Made by a program: the position numbers and the translations under genes. The notes beneath the pieces were generated by a model that made no database searches, was not told the origin of the DNA, and worked only from the letters and a program-made list of their open reading frames with translations. Below are positions 11,855 to 24,339 of a stretch of 64,000 nucleotides of DNA, piece by piece. Every line of letters begins with the position of its first letter. The stretch's first letter is position 1. Source of the stretch: Thereva unica (lineage: Eukaryota > Arthropoda > Insecta > Diptera > Therevidae); assembly GCA_949987705.1 (NCBI GenBank), contig OX465286.1:18923676-18987675 (forward strand), given 5' to 3'.

Positions 11855-12867
11855 CAGGGTGTCCCACATAAACTTACAAAGCGGCCGGCTGTGGATAGGT
11901 CTTGGATAGACGAACAAAAAATCGTATGGGTGGGGGGGGGGGGGGGAAATCGTAACGGTTTAGCCGCTAGGGCGTTTTGAAGTTTTTTTGCTAGAGTTTT
12001 ACATATCACCCTATATTTTTGTAACCGTATAACCTATTGTCAAGGTTTTGGTACCAGTGCACGCACAATTCCTCCACCTTTCTACAACGGTAAAAATAAT
12101 GGTCCTATCTTATAAACTTTTGGAGTTATGAGTCGCCAAAGTCAAAATTTTGTATTTTTTTCACTAAAATTTCAACTAAAACCACCTTTTTCTCCAAAAA
12201 ATACGTGATAAACCTAAATTTTTTTTTCCAAAATTAAAAAGTTTGGACAATTTCCTATAAATAATGTATTACAAGTTTTATTCTAGGGCCTTTACTTTAG
12301 AAGTTATAAGCAATTTTAAAGTTAATTTCGATGCTTATTTGGCACTTTTCGACAAAGTTCAGATGGAAAAGTACTAAAAAAGGACGAAATAGAGCCAATT
12401 TCAACATTAAAAATGCTTATAACTTCAAAAATAGAAGCTGCGGCGTAAAAGTTGTAATACATTATTTATAGGAAATTGTCCAAACTTTTTAATTTTGGAA
12501 AAAAAAATTTAGGTTTATCACGTATTTTTTGGAGAAAAAGGTGGTTTTAGTTGAAATTTTAGTGAAAAAAATACAAAATTTTGACTTTGGCGACTCATAA
12601 CTCCAAAAGTTTATAAGATAGGACCATTATTTTTACCGTTGTAGAAAGGTGGAGGAATTCTGCGTGCACTGGTACCAAAACCTTGACAATAGGTTAGACG
12701 GTTACAAAAATATAGGGTGATATGTAAAACTCTAGCAAAAAAACTTCAAAACGCCCTAGCGGCTAAACCGTTACGATTTCCCCCCCCCCCACCCATACGA
12801 TTTTTTGTTCGTCTATCCAAGACCTATCCACAGCCGGCCGCTTTGTAAGTTTATGTGGGACACCCTG
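11855..12867. mobile_element. Palindromic foldback element, copy 1 (1013 bp)
   Basis: Begins CAGGGTGTCCCACATAAACT and ends with its reverse complement; the arms pair almost perfectly over about 430 bp each and then grade into a less similar, still palindromic centre around 12361. Flanks are TATA on both sides, compatible with a TA (or TATA) duplication. A poly-G run (about 11932-11946) is mirrored by poly-C (about 12781-12790). There is no transposase or other ORF. The CAGGGTGTCCC terminus resembles mariner-type ends, so it is probably a non-autonomous Tc1/mariner-related foldback. Transcription would give a long hairpin RNA. Confidence 0.92.
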
Positions 12868-13089
12868 TATATGTATATAATTTTTTGTACCCTCCCTTGT
12901 GAAAAGATCGAATAGCCTCCCTAATCTCTAGACATTCAGATTTTACACCATCCTTTCATCGGAAGTAGGCAAAGGACTTGCCAAGCAGGCTCGCTTAAAT
13001 TATACGAGCTGTAGATTCGTTACAACGCACCGCAGTCTACGAAGCTTTATTCTATATGGAAATAAGCAGACAGATTCAAGCAATGCAAA

Positions 13090-13606
13090 TTTAACATCTT
13101 TATCTAATTTTTTTTTTATTTCTTTGAAGTCATTAAACACGTTAGTGTGCTTTTAAGTGAATTTGTTTTATTACCCTTATATTACTCTTTTATTACCGTG
13201 TGGTAGTAATGGCACACCTCAACAATTTTGTTCGAATTGCGGTATTTTGGCGGCATATCTCGATTAGCAATTGATTGAATGCTTTGGGGTAACCATTCTA
13301 GAGGCTGGCCACTGTCAAAAATATAATGGGAGGAAGTTGAATGCGGTTACATATGCTAAAACCTTGTCAAAAGCTAACAACATACGCTGCTCCCTCTCCC
13401 CCAGGGTCTCCTTCCTCCTGTTTGCTCTCCCTTCTCCTGCTCGCTCTTTCTCTCCGGTTCTCTCTCTTCGCCGGGCACAGGCTTTGAGGACTTTGCAAGT
13501 TAGCTTGTACTCTTCTTCTTCTTTATTTTGCTTAGGTTTTGGGACCAAAAGTACTGTTTCCATCCTCTTGATCTATTGTACTACATCCCTTCACCTCATA
13601 CTTATA
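13090..13606 (-). repeat. Family T dispersed repeat, split by foldback copy 2
   Basis: Matches 18720-19200 over several hundred bases: TTATTACC array at 13166-13199, then CAATTTTGTTC(G/C)AATTGCGG, TGGCGGCAT, GATTAGCAATTGATTGAA, and further on CATACGCTGCTCCCTCTC and CCAAAAGTACTG. On the minus strand 13315-13563 reads as a Lys/Glu/Arg-rich peptide, and related copies at 19000-19170, 35300-35500 and 39379-39612 give similarly charged peptides. That suggests a decayed nucleic-acid-binding ORF of a retroelement, but I recognise no domain. Confidence 0.75.
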
Positions 13607-14626
13607 CAGGGTGTCCCACATAAACTTACAAAGCGGCCGGCTGTGGATAGGTCTTGGATAGACGAACAAAAAATCGTATGGGTGGGGGGGGGGGGAAATC
13701 GTAACGGTTTAGCCGCTAGGGCGTTTTGAATTTTTTTTGCTAGAGTTTTACATATCACCCTGTATTTTTGTAACCGTGTAACCCATTTTCATGATTATGG
13801 TACCGGTGTACGCAGAATTCCCCCACCTATCTACGACGGTAAAAATAATGATCCTATCTTATAAACTTTTGGAGTTATGAGTCGCCAAAGTCAAAATTTT
13901 GTATTTTTTTCACTAAAATTTCAACTAAAACCACCTTTTTCTCCAAAAAATACGTGATAAACCTAAACTTTTTTTTCCAAAATTAAAAAGTTTGGACAAT
14001 TTCCTATAAATAATGTATTACAAGTTTTATTCTAGGGCCTTTACTTTAGAAGTTATAAGCAATTTTAAAGTTAATATTGGCCTTTTTCGATGCTTATTTG
14101 GCACTTTTCGACAAAGCTCAGATGGAAAAGTACTAAAAAGGGACGAAATAGAGCCAATTTCAACATTAAAAATGCTTATAACTTCAAAAATAGAGGCTGC
14201 GGCGTAAAAGTTGTAATACATTATTTATAGGAAATTGTCCAAACTTTTTAATTTTGGAAAAAAAAGTTTAGGTTTATCACGTATTTTTTGGAGAAAAAGG
14301 TGGTTTTAGTTGAAATTTTAGTGAAAAAAATACAAAATTTTGACTTTGGCGACTCATAACTCCAAAAGTTTATAAGATAGGACCATTATTTTTACCGTCG
14401 TAGATAGGTGGGGGAATTCTGCGTACACCGGTACCATAATCATGAAAATGGGTTACACGGTTACAAAAATACAGGGTGATATGTAAAACTCTAGCAAAAA
14501 AACTTCAAAACGCCCTAGCGGCTAAACCGTTACGATTTCCCCCCCCCCCACCCATACGATTTTTTGTTCGTCTATCCAAGACCTATCCACAGCCGGCCGC
14601 TTTGTAAGTTTATGTGGGACACCCTG
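13607..14626. mobile_element. Palindromic foldback element, copy 2 (1020 bp)
   Basis: Same family as 11855-12867, with the same ends and TATA on both flanks. It lies 740 bp from copy 1 and has a central insertion of a few bases (ATTGGCCTTT region, about 14074) relative to it. The two opposed 64-residue reading frames at 14013-14221 are mirror images generated by the palindrome and are not genes. It sits inside a family T repeat, so it inserted after that repeat. Confidence 0.92.
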
Positions 14627-15500
14627 TATAGGCCAGATCGCTTGAAAAGGTTCAGCAGTTCAGCCTAGTAACTGGGCGCTTAGACTTGACTGCTCGAGCA
14701 CGGTCTCGTATAACTATCTGTCTGTCACTGTCGTGATAATCCCGGCCAGCTAGGGATGCCCCCGGGCTCCTGGCTGGAGTCCTACCTCCGATTTATTAGA
14801 ACGAAGTTCAAGAAAGCGGGGCTCGGATGTGCTCCTTAAGTCTTCACAATTTCTCCCTGCTTCTTCTTAGCTTGGCTCTCTGGCTGGTCCAGAAACTTAA
14901 TGCAGAGCGGCGGCTGTGTGGATTTTCTTGTTGTCACGGTAAGAGGTATATTTGCAGCCCCCTATTTTTCTTCTTCTAGGATACCTGCTCCCCTGAACAG
15001 TCCTCTGCAAGCTGCTGTTTAGGCTGCACAACAAATGGGCCCGGTCTTGGGCGAAAGCTGCCAATTTTCTGGTTCCACAACATCTGTTTTTTAGCCAAAT
15101 GGTTCATGCAATGCCCGTTTTTTTTTTTCATTTCAAGTTATTAAACACTTTAGTCTGCTGGTAGGTGAATTTGTTGTATTACTCTTTTATTACCCTTTTA
15201 TTACTCTGTAGTAATCGCTTGTTAAGTATCAAACTTTTGTTGCTTCTGTAGCTGAATGTTCTTTCCAAACAACCCCAATTCAATAATGGGAATGATCTGT
15301 TTAAGGAAGCTACTACTCGGCAGCGGGATGAGCACAAGCTTCTCATGCTTTCATTGCAGAGGGTACGAAAAGGTTCTTCTCTTCATTAGCGGTTCTACAA
15401 CCGGGATACAGTCCGCGCCACTCGGAACTTTTCTCTCCAACCGGTCCCGATTCTGAGCCATTGTTATCCAGTTTGACCACCCTAAGCTCCGGGCGTCCTG
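14627..15500 (-). repeat. Spacer and family T copy
   Basis: 14627-15110 shows no recognised domain. 15110-15215 matches 13090-13200 (TTATTAAACAC, TTTAGTCTGCT, GTGAATTTGTT, TTTTATTACC array). 15423-15480 matches 34655-34715 (CCCGATTCTGAGCC, ATCCAGTTTG), another family T segment. No intact ORF. Confidence 0.6.
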
Positions 15501-17699
15501 GTCTTTAGACTGCAAGAAGGTTATTGATTATTCTATCGCTATTGCGACTTTTTCTTGTAGTTCCAGAGAGATTTTTGATATGAATCATATAATGATGGGG
15601 TTGGCATAATAAACCAAATGTGCAGTTCACATGAATAATACATTGCCCCCAACTTATAAATAATACCTTGCCCCCCCCCCCCCCGAAAAACGCCCCCTCC
15701 CCCATCTAAGTTGTAATCAGTGATACGTCACAGATTTTTTGTGACTCGTGTTTATCATTGTGGCTATTAATATGACTATTATTGTGACTATTCTTATGAC
15801 TATTTTTGTGATTATTTTTGTCACCGTTATTGTGATTATTTTTGTCACCATTATTGTGATTATCGTCTGTTTTTTTTTGGTGATCTAAGCCAATTCACTT
15901 TTAATGATGACTTGTATTCGTGTGTGTGTGAAATGAAATAAAGCAAGCAGTGACAACATAACCAACGTTTTGATGGACTTTTTTTTGTTGGCGGGGGGTG
16001 ACTGCATTTTAGTGCTGATATTATAATATTAATTTTATACATTTATTTATTTATATTCGATTTTGGTGTATGATATTTCAGAGCATAAAGCCATTCAACT
16101 ACTCAAAGACCCCTGCACCCCTGCCATCCAAACACCCCACTCCTACAAACGAGAGTTTTCTTCTGCATTTATATAAATAAATAATATTAATTATTTTAAT
16201 AACTACGATTAAAAACTAATTAACAATAAAATAAATTATTAACAATAAATATTCTCCAGCTGCATTTTGGGACTTGTTTTGAAATTTGCATACTTTTAGA
16301 GGTAAAGGATTTTTTTTTATGTATTAGACTAATCACAGGAAAATTTTAATGACCACTAAGCTTACAACATTAATTTAAACTTTAATACATATATTTTCAT
16401 ATAAATATATAAACATATATACATACATATATAGGTATACCACACCTCCCAGTGTAGTAGCTAGAGCGTTTTACCCGGATAAGTGTCACGCAATTTTCAT
16501 TTACACATGCAACAAACAAAAACAAGCTCGACAAATTTATCCGGCTGGTGGTGGGGGAAGGATGCAGGGTCGGGGGAGGGTGGTTTGGGTGTATTAAGCG
16601 CAAAGAACGTAACTTTTTCCGTGACTAAAAATCGGCTCATTTTACAGAGCCATATAGCCGCTTATTCCATATTCACCCGCCATCGACACACCGACAAGCA
16701 CAAATCGGCCTACCCACCCTCTACTCTAATCCATCCGCTTGTTCCACTCTATCCGATTCTCATAACAGGGAACGAAAAAAATATAAATTGTATATATGTA
16801 TATGCGCTTGCATCCTACACACCTTTGGTCAACGCAACGAATTGATGTTAATGCTGCAACTGTTATGTTTTAATTCTGTATCGGCCTCCCAAAAAAACCA
16901 CCCACTGTGCATGCAATGTGCCGTCCCCAATCCATATCCACACAATTCACCCACTTCCCCATCTCGTAGGAAGCTCCAAAGATCCCATTCCATAACACAA
17001 CAACCCCATCCCCCTCCCCCGCCGCCATCATTCGGCACACACAATTTTCACAAGCCACCATCATGATTCCGTCGTGATATCCCAATGCTACACTATACCC
17101 TTTCCTTGTCGATATGCACCTTATATATTTCGATGCCCAGTTTAGTGTTTATATGTATGTATATAGGTATATGTATATAGATGTGACTTATGTTTATACA
17201 ATGCACTCTCCCCGGCATGTGTAAAAGTGCGCCGCTTTCAGCAATTTCGCGATATCCGTTCGTCCATTACCAGGCAGCGTCCTATACTCGATCCATCTAA
17301 CTCTCTCACCACCCTTTTTCGGCACACCCATACATCATCTTATACGGATGTGAATATTTTCATCGCAAGCTCTTCACTGTGCGTTGCATTTCTAGATATA
17401 ATAAAAAAATGGGCGAAACCTTTGAAAAGATATCCTATGGCGGTATGGATCCAACAGCTTCAACAGCTTCGACCCAGTACCACCCCAGCCAACACCTTTC
17501 AACGTGCACTTGCTTAACCTTTGTTCTGCAAGCGGAGCACGCACCTAGCCCCCCCTTTTTTTTGTAATATGAGAATCCAAGACTAGGGGTCACCCTTTGT
17601 GTTTCTACCAGTCTCGATACGTCGTACTGGTCATTGTAAAATGTTGCAACAGAAGGCAGATAAAAGTCTGGAGAATGCCGACAGATGAGACAATGGACC
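15501..17699. other. Spacer with simple repeats
   Basis: Holds a poly-C run (about 15671-15684), a degenerate 15-18 bp repeat of the form TTGTGACTATT at 15735-15865, A/T-rich sequence at 16020-16440 and C-rich sequence at 16670-17070. 17554-17650 weakly resembles the minus-strand 3' UTR of the retrotransposon at 57349-58520. No gene is supported. Confidence 0.5.
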
Positions 17700-18360
17700 T
17701 GCGTTTGATCTGCTGGTTATGCTGGACGTTTACGTTTCTAAGAAATCAAATTTCCACTAAGCCCATGTTACAATTTCGCAAAGCCGTTAACAAAAAGGAC
17801 TACCGTCTGCTGTTACTTCCACCAGAATCCATGTTTCCAGCTGATATCATACAACTTTGCATCCCTGAGATTTTCGGTGTCCTAGTCTTTACCATCCTTT
17901 CAGCGAAGATTTAGTCTAGCTAGATATCGTCTATTGTCTCCCAAATTATGGATTGGATACAACGATGGGTCCAAAATGGTTAATAACTTTCTGATGACAA
18001 ATTGAGGCAATTTATAGACTGGTTATGTTGTATGTTTGATTTGCTGGTTGGACGTTCACGTTTCAAAGAAATCAAATTTGCACCCAACAATTTCGCAAAG
18101 CCGTTAACAAAAAGGACTACCGTCTGCTGTTACTTCCACCAGAATCCATGTTTCCAGCTGATATCATACAACTTTGCATCCCTGAGATTTTCAGTGTCCT
18201 AGTCTTTACCATCCTTTCAGCGAAGATTTGGCCTTCCTTGGGGACTAATTGAAATGGGGTCTCCAAGCAGATGCTTCTTATGCTAGCTAGATATCGTCTA
18301 TTGTCTGCCCGATTATGGATTGGATTCAACGAAATTGACGCAATTTATAGACTTGTAAGC
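17700..18360. repeat. Direct tandem duplication, period about 317 bp
   Basis: The block containing CAATTTCGCAAAGCCGTTAA, ACTACCGTCTGCTGTTACTT and AGCGAAGATTT is present twice, at about 17772-17925 and 18089-18240, nearly identical. Flanking parts (GATCTGCTGGTTATGCTGGA / GATTTGCTGGTTGGA; ATATCGTCTATTGTCT) are also duplicated but more diverged. Open stretches exist on both strands but no domain is recognised, so it is a duplicated repeat or gene relic. Confidence 0.85.
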
Positions 18361-18719
18361 TGCTACATATCGGGCTTAGAGTCGAATATGTCGGAATTAA
18401 ATTTTTATCATATTTTATTTGATTTTTATCATATTTTAATTTCTAGTAATAGCTAAGTCTTATTAAGAAATTATACAACTACCCTCTCTCTGTGGAAGTG
18501 ATATCATCCGGGTCCCTGATCTCAATCGCCATCTGGTCGGTGCTTGCCCTTAACTTTGCTACGCGCTGCTCCTAGCGTGCATTTGATCTTATAATTGAAT
18601 TCCACCGTTTTGCCTTCAGCTCCACTAAAAAAGCATTCCTTTTTCGTCCGCCTGATGGAAGCTACCTCGTCCTCAAGGTCCGTTGAGGAAATTCCCGAAC
18701 TTCGCGTGGGAGATCTGGT

Positions 18720-19550
18720 TAATCTCCCTCTTCTAGAGACTTTAGCCTTTTATTACTCTTTTATTACCCTGTTGTAGCAATAGAAAACCTCGACAATTTT
18801 GTTCCAATTGCGGTATTTTGGCGGCATGACTCGATTAGCAATTGATTGAACGCTTTAGGGTAATCATTTTGTAGAAGCTGGCTACTGTCAAAAATATAAG
18901 GGGAAGATGTTGAGTGCATTTACATATCTTAAAACCTTGTAAAGCCTTGTCAAAACTTAAGAGAATTGCAAAAAATAGAACAAAAATAAAAAAACATACG
19001 CTGCTCCCTCTCCTCCGTGCTCTCCTTCCTCCTGCTTGCTCTTCATCCCCCTGCTCGCTCTCCCTCTCCCTGTTCGTTCTCTCCCAGGACCTCTCTCTCT
19101 GCGCTGGTCACAGGCTTGGACTCTTCTTCTTCTTTTTGTACTTAGGTATTGGGTCCAAAAGTACTGCTGCCATTCTCTTTACCTATTGTCCGGGGTATCC
19201 AGATTTATTTTTATTATCCTTTTATTACAGTTTTATTACCCTTTTATTACTACAGTTTTATGAAAACCTAGCATCTTTACTTTGAGGTGAAAGTTTCCTT
19301 CCTTTTTTTGGTGAACATTTTTATAATATTTTGTTTTGTTATCCTTTAAAAAATCTTTTATTATTTTATTACACTTTACTACCATATTACCATATTATTA
19401 CCCCTTACCTTTTATTACCATTTTATTACCGCTTAATTACCTCTTATAGTAATATGGAAATTTTATTAAGAAATTTTATTACACATTCGCCAAAAAAAAA
19501 CGGTTACAAAAACTTTTCCCTCTTTTAATTCTATGAATTCCTTTTGCGTC
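18720..19550 (-). repeat. Two adjoining family T copies with TTTTATTACC arrays
   Basis: 18745-18776 array is followed by the body homologous to 13200-13570. A second array lies at 19208-19262 and a third at 19362-19450, followed by TTTTATTACACATTCGCCA and TTCCTTTTGCGTCTCC, which match 34020-34110. Minus-strand reading of 18990-19180 is rich in Lys, Arg and Glu, as in the other copies. Confidence 0.75.
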
Positions 19551-21582
19551 TCCTTAACCTTCAGTGTCGTCTCAATGCAGTTTGGCAACAATTTGCCACA
19601 TAAACTTAGATAGAAGTCAGCTATGGTGTGATTGCATTCCCTGCAATAAGTTAGATTTTATAAAAATGATGACCTCGGTTTAATTTAAATACGAAAAAAA
19701 TCCCTCTACAACACATCCTTACAGCAATAATTAATTTCATATACAAAAAGGACGTGCTTTCGAAAAAAATATCCATGTATAAACTTGATATGAGATATAA
19801 TAAAATACCCCAGTTAGAGGTCAATGTACAGAGACCTCTACCACCGGGTATAATAACAAGAGGAATACCCAAGGTCCGTTTTTCGTCCGGATAAGGGTGC
19901 GCAGGGATACTTAAATAATAAATAACAACAAAAAAAAGTGTGTATTGACCTTAAAGCACCCCAATCGAGTCTAAATAAATTTGCATATTTCTTTGTTTCC
20001 TTATGGCTGATTTTTTTGTTTGCTGGCTTGGTTACTATATAATACCAAAAAGGACCAAGAGTATCGTGTCATCATATCATCCTTGCTATTCCTTTCCGAT
20101 TCCGATTCGTTTTGTTGTTTTTTTTCTGTCGTGTCAATTTTCCATGTCCACGTTCTGTACCTCTATATGTTAAGTATATCTCGCAGGACCTCTATATAGG
20201 TAAGCACAGCCAACGACACAGGACTCTTTCTCATATATCCTTATTTTGGCGCAGGTAAGACCAGCGACAAAAACAATTTCCAATGCGGGCATTCAGGCCG
20301 CACCGAAAAAAGGTCCTTTTGTTAACAAATTAAGCAAATACTCGACCGTTCGCTCAAGTTCGACAATAAAATAACACTACCCCGGAACACACACACACGC
20401 ACATAAAAAAACGCAGATGAAGGATAATTTTATAATATGAAAAAAAAAACGTAAGAAGGAAAAAGGAAATGTCGAGGATAGCAAAAAAAATTAACTGAAA
20501 GGATTTCGTTCGTATGTAGATCCTTGCTTATAATCCCCGCGGTAAATACGCAGGATACGCACTAGAAAAGGATGTCCTGTCGGAAGGATACTAGGTAGTA
20601 AAATTGCCTTTTCTCCCTAGTCAATTATTACATGCTGTGGTGTCGCGTAACGGCTTCTTAATTAAATTTTGGTTTTTCTGTGGGGTTTTAAAGGATATTT
20701 CCGTAAGGACTTCCCCAAGTGTTGTAAGGTGTAAAAGTTAAAATTCCTAAAGAAATCAAAAAATCCAACAGAAAAAATCTCATTAAATGAAAAATATTTT
20801 TAATTTTCCGCCTTCTTTTTTTTAATATTAATTTTCTTTGATTTCATTTTTTTTTTAAATAAAAAGGACGAAGTGAGAAAACATCTTTCTTCAAGTTGTT
20901 GCCTTTGGGGTGGCAGTGGGTGACTTGAGTGTGCATGGATCAGAGATAGATAGAGAGAGAGTGGATGGTGCGCGCACAAGAAAAGTTTTGAAGAAAAGTT
21001 GAAGAAAATTTTATTTTCTCGGGCAGTTTTCTTGCCAAGAAGAGAACCAAAACAATTTTTTTATGAAAAAAAAAAACGAATAAAATAAAATGAATTAAAA
21101 AGAAGAAAAAAAAAGGATTCTCTGGAAGGCATTACCAAAGAGTAGAAACCGAAGGCAAATCTCATCAAAACTTTCAGCTTTTGTGCTTGGGCACTTCTAC
21201 TTTCTACGATTTGAAATACTTTAAGAAAAAAAAAAGCAATAAAAAAAAATGTTTGTTCCTTCTTCGTGTACACACTTTTTTTTGTTGTTATTTCTGTGTT
21301 TGTTTCCTAGGGCTTCTCTTTTAAGACTCTGATTTTTAATTAAATTTTTAACTGATTATAAAAGAGTCTAGTGGAAGCTGTGGTGTGTGTTGTTGTATTT
21401 CAATTGAATTGCATTGACACTTAGAAGCTCGATAATAATAGCCTAGGAAGCGCTATGAACTCTCTCGCTCATATCAACTTTCAAAACATTTTGTCTTTTG
21501 TAATAGGTGTATGTGGTGCCGTACATGTTTCCCTCCTCGTTCCTGAACCGGCTATCTTGGAGTTACATTTTTTACGATATTT
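19551..21582. other. Spacer, A/T-rich
   Basis: No domain, TIR or array is seen. Long A and T runs occur at 20400-20460, 20760-20870 and 21060-21260. A short (GA)n tract lies near 20950. It could be intronic or intergenic, but no exon can be supported. Confidence 0.5.
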
Positions 21583-22137
21583 TATTTTATTTTCCTTTTA
21601 TTACCATTTTATTACTATTTTATTACTATTTTATTACTCCTTACTACCTCTTACCATTTTATTACCTCTTACCGTTTTATTACCACTTTATTACGCCTTA
21701 CTTCTACATCTTCGATAGCTCTACAGCCCAATTCGAGCCTTCGTCTCCATCAGTTTCTTCCAACAGACGTCTCTTTGCTCCGCAGCTTGTCTACAATTTC
21801 TTCTTTTGCCATCTGGTAGTACATACAGAGCTTTTTTTTGTATCCTTGAGTCATCTATTCTTTGGACATGACCGGCCCAACGTAAACGCAGAAGCTTGGC
21901 ATGTGTCGAGAGTTTACAGAGTTTACTCCTTACTACCTAGTACCATTTTATTACCTCTTACCGTTTTGTTACCATTATATCACCTCTTACCTTTTATTAT
22001 CGTTTTATTACCCCTTACTACGTTATTACCATTTTTTCCCTTTTACCTTATATTACTATTTTATTACATCTTACCTGTTTACCATTATTACCTCTTACCT
22101 TTTATTACCATTTTATTACCTTTTAATTACCCTTTAG
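21583..22137. repeat. Two TTTTATTACC arrays flanking a family C fragment
   Basis: 21583-21705 and 21930-22137 are arrays of TTTTATTACC with CTTACC/TATTACC variants, the longest in the window. They generate artificial Leu/Tyr/Phe-rich reading frames. The stretch between them is a minus-strand retrotransposon tail. Confidence 0.9.
21708..21920 (-). pseudogene. Family C retrotransposon 3' end, minus strand, deleted
   Basis: Reverse complement matches 4210-4470: CTCTCGACACATGC, GGTCATGTCCAAAGAAT, GATGACTCAAGGATAC, then a deletion, then CTGCGGAGCAAAGAGACGTCT and GAAGGCTCGAATTGGG with the stop. The 3' tail here leads into GGTAATAAAA repeats, not (AAG)n. It is a short non-coding relic. Confidence 0.8.
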
Positions 22138-22157
22138 TAGTTGCTAAGTGTTGTTAA

Positions 22158-22570
22158 GGGGCCATCCATAAATTACGTGACACGAATTTCATGATTTTTT
22201 TATCCATTCCCCGTAATTGTCACAGCTGGTCACATTTGTGAAACTCCCCCTCCTTAGTGTGACGTCACATATTTTGCAATTTTACATCTAGAAATTATTA
22301 AATTAAAACAACAGTTCCAAAATTAGATTTATTTATATTTAAATTATTTTTTAATAAAATGTGGGCTGTTAATGGGGTTTTGGTGGTTGTTAATGTCATT
22401 CGTTGTGTCAACATTCACCGGGAATTTGCGCGTTGCACTGCGTAGGTGGGAGAAGTTTAACGACAACGCATGCTTTAGTTTTGGATCAGGTAGACTGCAC
22501 AGGATCCTTGTCACCCGAGGGATTATAAATCGCAATAAAGTAATATGCGCAATTCCAGTCCACCCCCCCC
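22158..22570 (+). mobile_element. DNA transposon fragment with GGGGCCATCCATAAATTACG end
   Basis: Collinear with 49102-49510 over about 400 bp (GTGACGTCAC, GAAATTATTAAATT, GTTAATGTCATTCGTTGTG, CACCCGAGGGAT) and ends in a poly-C run. The terminus is shared with the elements at 38090 and 59992. No matching right TIR is found, so it is a one-ended fragment. No ORF. Confidence 0.75.
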
Positions 22571-22689
22571 CCCCTTTGTTTCGTTCGTTCGTCTTATGGC
22601 CACCATACACGGTTAAACTGGATCGAAGTGAGGAGGGAAATTTTTGCAGCACAATTTTTGACTTCATAACTTTGTTTGGACTAGTGAGG

Positions 22690-23260
22690 AGGTGAACATG
22701 CCAAAAGTCTCCGCCCTTGAGCCGAGCGAAAACCCGATAAATGGGGCCTTCAACCCCCCTCTCCCCACGGCTTTTTCCGAATACGTAAGGCAGACGCTTG
22801 GGATATGGTCCCATTTTCATTTGTACTGAGATTTACCTTATAGGACCCTTATGAGGAGCTGATAGGTCATAGCTCAGTTAAGTATCGCAGATTTTTCCTT
22901 GGGTGAGGCTCATAAGGAATCTACGGAGAAAGCGCTCTCTTGGCATGCCTCCGTTTTGCTACATGGGATCCACACGCATGCGTCGAGGATTGAATAGCAA
23001 TCAACAGAACCAACCTAGTTTTCCTCAGGCATCACTGTTTGTTTTTTTGTACAAAGGAAAGCGTACCAAATGGCCGGACAGGGCTCTGTCACTGTTTCCA
23101 TCTAGCCGTGACCAGCTTTGGCTTGCATCTACCCAACCAACATTATTTGGCTTTTGATAAAAATAAACCGAACACTGGAGATCCTGAAACTTGCTCCGTC
23201 CCGAATATAGCAACGCTGCCAGAGATTTACTGAGGCGTTGCAGAACGGATGTCAGAAAAC
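22690..23260. other. Unassigned, with a short repeat shared with 54190-54270
   Basis: 22830-22925 reversed resembles 54190-54275 (AAATCTGCGATA, GTGAG, CCTATAAG). The rest, including 22903-23230, has no recognised domain despite short open stretches on both strands. Confidence 0.4.
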
Positions 23261-23267
23261 ACTACTA

Positions 23268-23721
23268 GCTGCGTTCCTTTTCTACTATTTAGTACTTGTG
23301 AGCAGAGCAGAAAAGGAACGCAAAATTTTCTGATTTGAGTAAAATCTCACTTGAAATTTTTGACGTTACTTTAAACTTTATAAATAAAAAATTTTTAAAA
23401 GAAGAATTTGTGACACCATGGAAAAATTAATGCGATAATTTCTAAAGTAAAACGAAAGATAATAATTTTTGATAATTATACGACTGAAATTTTATTTATG
23501 GACATTTTTATATGAGTAAATCAGCTCGACACAAATAAAAGCCATCTAGCGGATAATGGCGTAAGTGAAAATAATTCACAATAGACTCGAAATGGCCGCT
23601 TTCCCCCTAGCGGATTTCAATTGCGTAATTGCAAGTGATATCTACTCGTTTATAAGAGCAAGTGTAGTTGCTAGTACGCAAGTGTAAAAAATAGTAAAAA
23701 TTAGCAGAAAAGGAACGCAGC
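23268..23721. mobile_element. 454-bp MITE, GCTGCGTTCCTTTTCT termini, TA flanks
   Basis: Left end GCTGCGTTCCTTTTCT and right end AGAAAAGGAACGCAGC are perfect 16-bp inverted repeats, each flanked by TA. A second inverted copy (AGCAGAAAAGGAACGCA) lies just inside the left end at about 23305. There is no ORF. It fits a Tc1/mariner-type MITE. Confidence 0.88.
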
Positions 23722-23723
23722 TA

Positions 23724-24339
23724 CTAGCTGACTGGATCACCGGGGGGGACACTTCGCTATAAATTAACACCTATGAAGAATCAGAAGATTGAAGAATGTC
23801 ACCCCGAGCAAAAATAATTTAGTTGGCTAATTTTTTGAAAAGCATATATGCAATTAGCACACCTAACGAACATATGCGCCTGATACACGGGGGTATGCAT
23901 GCCTCTGTTAAAGATATGAACGCATTCGTAATCGACCATTCCGAACGTGAGAATCGTTTTACCAAGCACAGCCCCCAACTAACTACTAACTAAATCTAAT
24001 GCTGCTTGATCTACTCCAGTAGGTAATGGGACACTTGGACCTGTGAGTTAAGTTCAAATTTTGGTCCCTTTAGTCTAGAAAAAACGGGTGAGCGTACCGT
24101 GCTCCGTTCGGATTATTGCATGCGTCTTTTGTTGAAATCTTTTTTTTTATTTGGAAGACTAGAGGCTCAGGAAAGGCCCTTTATACTGTCAACAATCTAT
24201 TTTCTTCGTATAGAGTACAGTTTCGAACAGCAGTTCTAGTTGGGAAGGAAAGAACTGCCACAACATTACTATCGCGACTCTGGCATCGAAACAAACACTT
24301 GGCCACTAAGATTAAAAAATATAAAAAAAACACGGAATA
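23724..24339. other. Unassigned spacer
   Basis: No recognised domain. The sequence just before 24340 probably contains the truncation point of the retrotransposon that follows. Confidence 0.4.

Noticed and set aside
14013..14221. Two opposed 64-residue genes
   Set aside because: They are mirror-image readings of a palindromic element.
20160..20300. Possible splice donors (AG/GTAAGC, AG/GTAAGA)
   Set aside because: Two GTAAG matches without an open frame or acceptor partner are expected by chance.
21507..22157. 216-residue Leu/Tyr/Phe-rich 'membrane protein'
   Set aside because: It is the translation of TTTTATTACC arrays; all frames of the array stay open.
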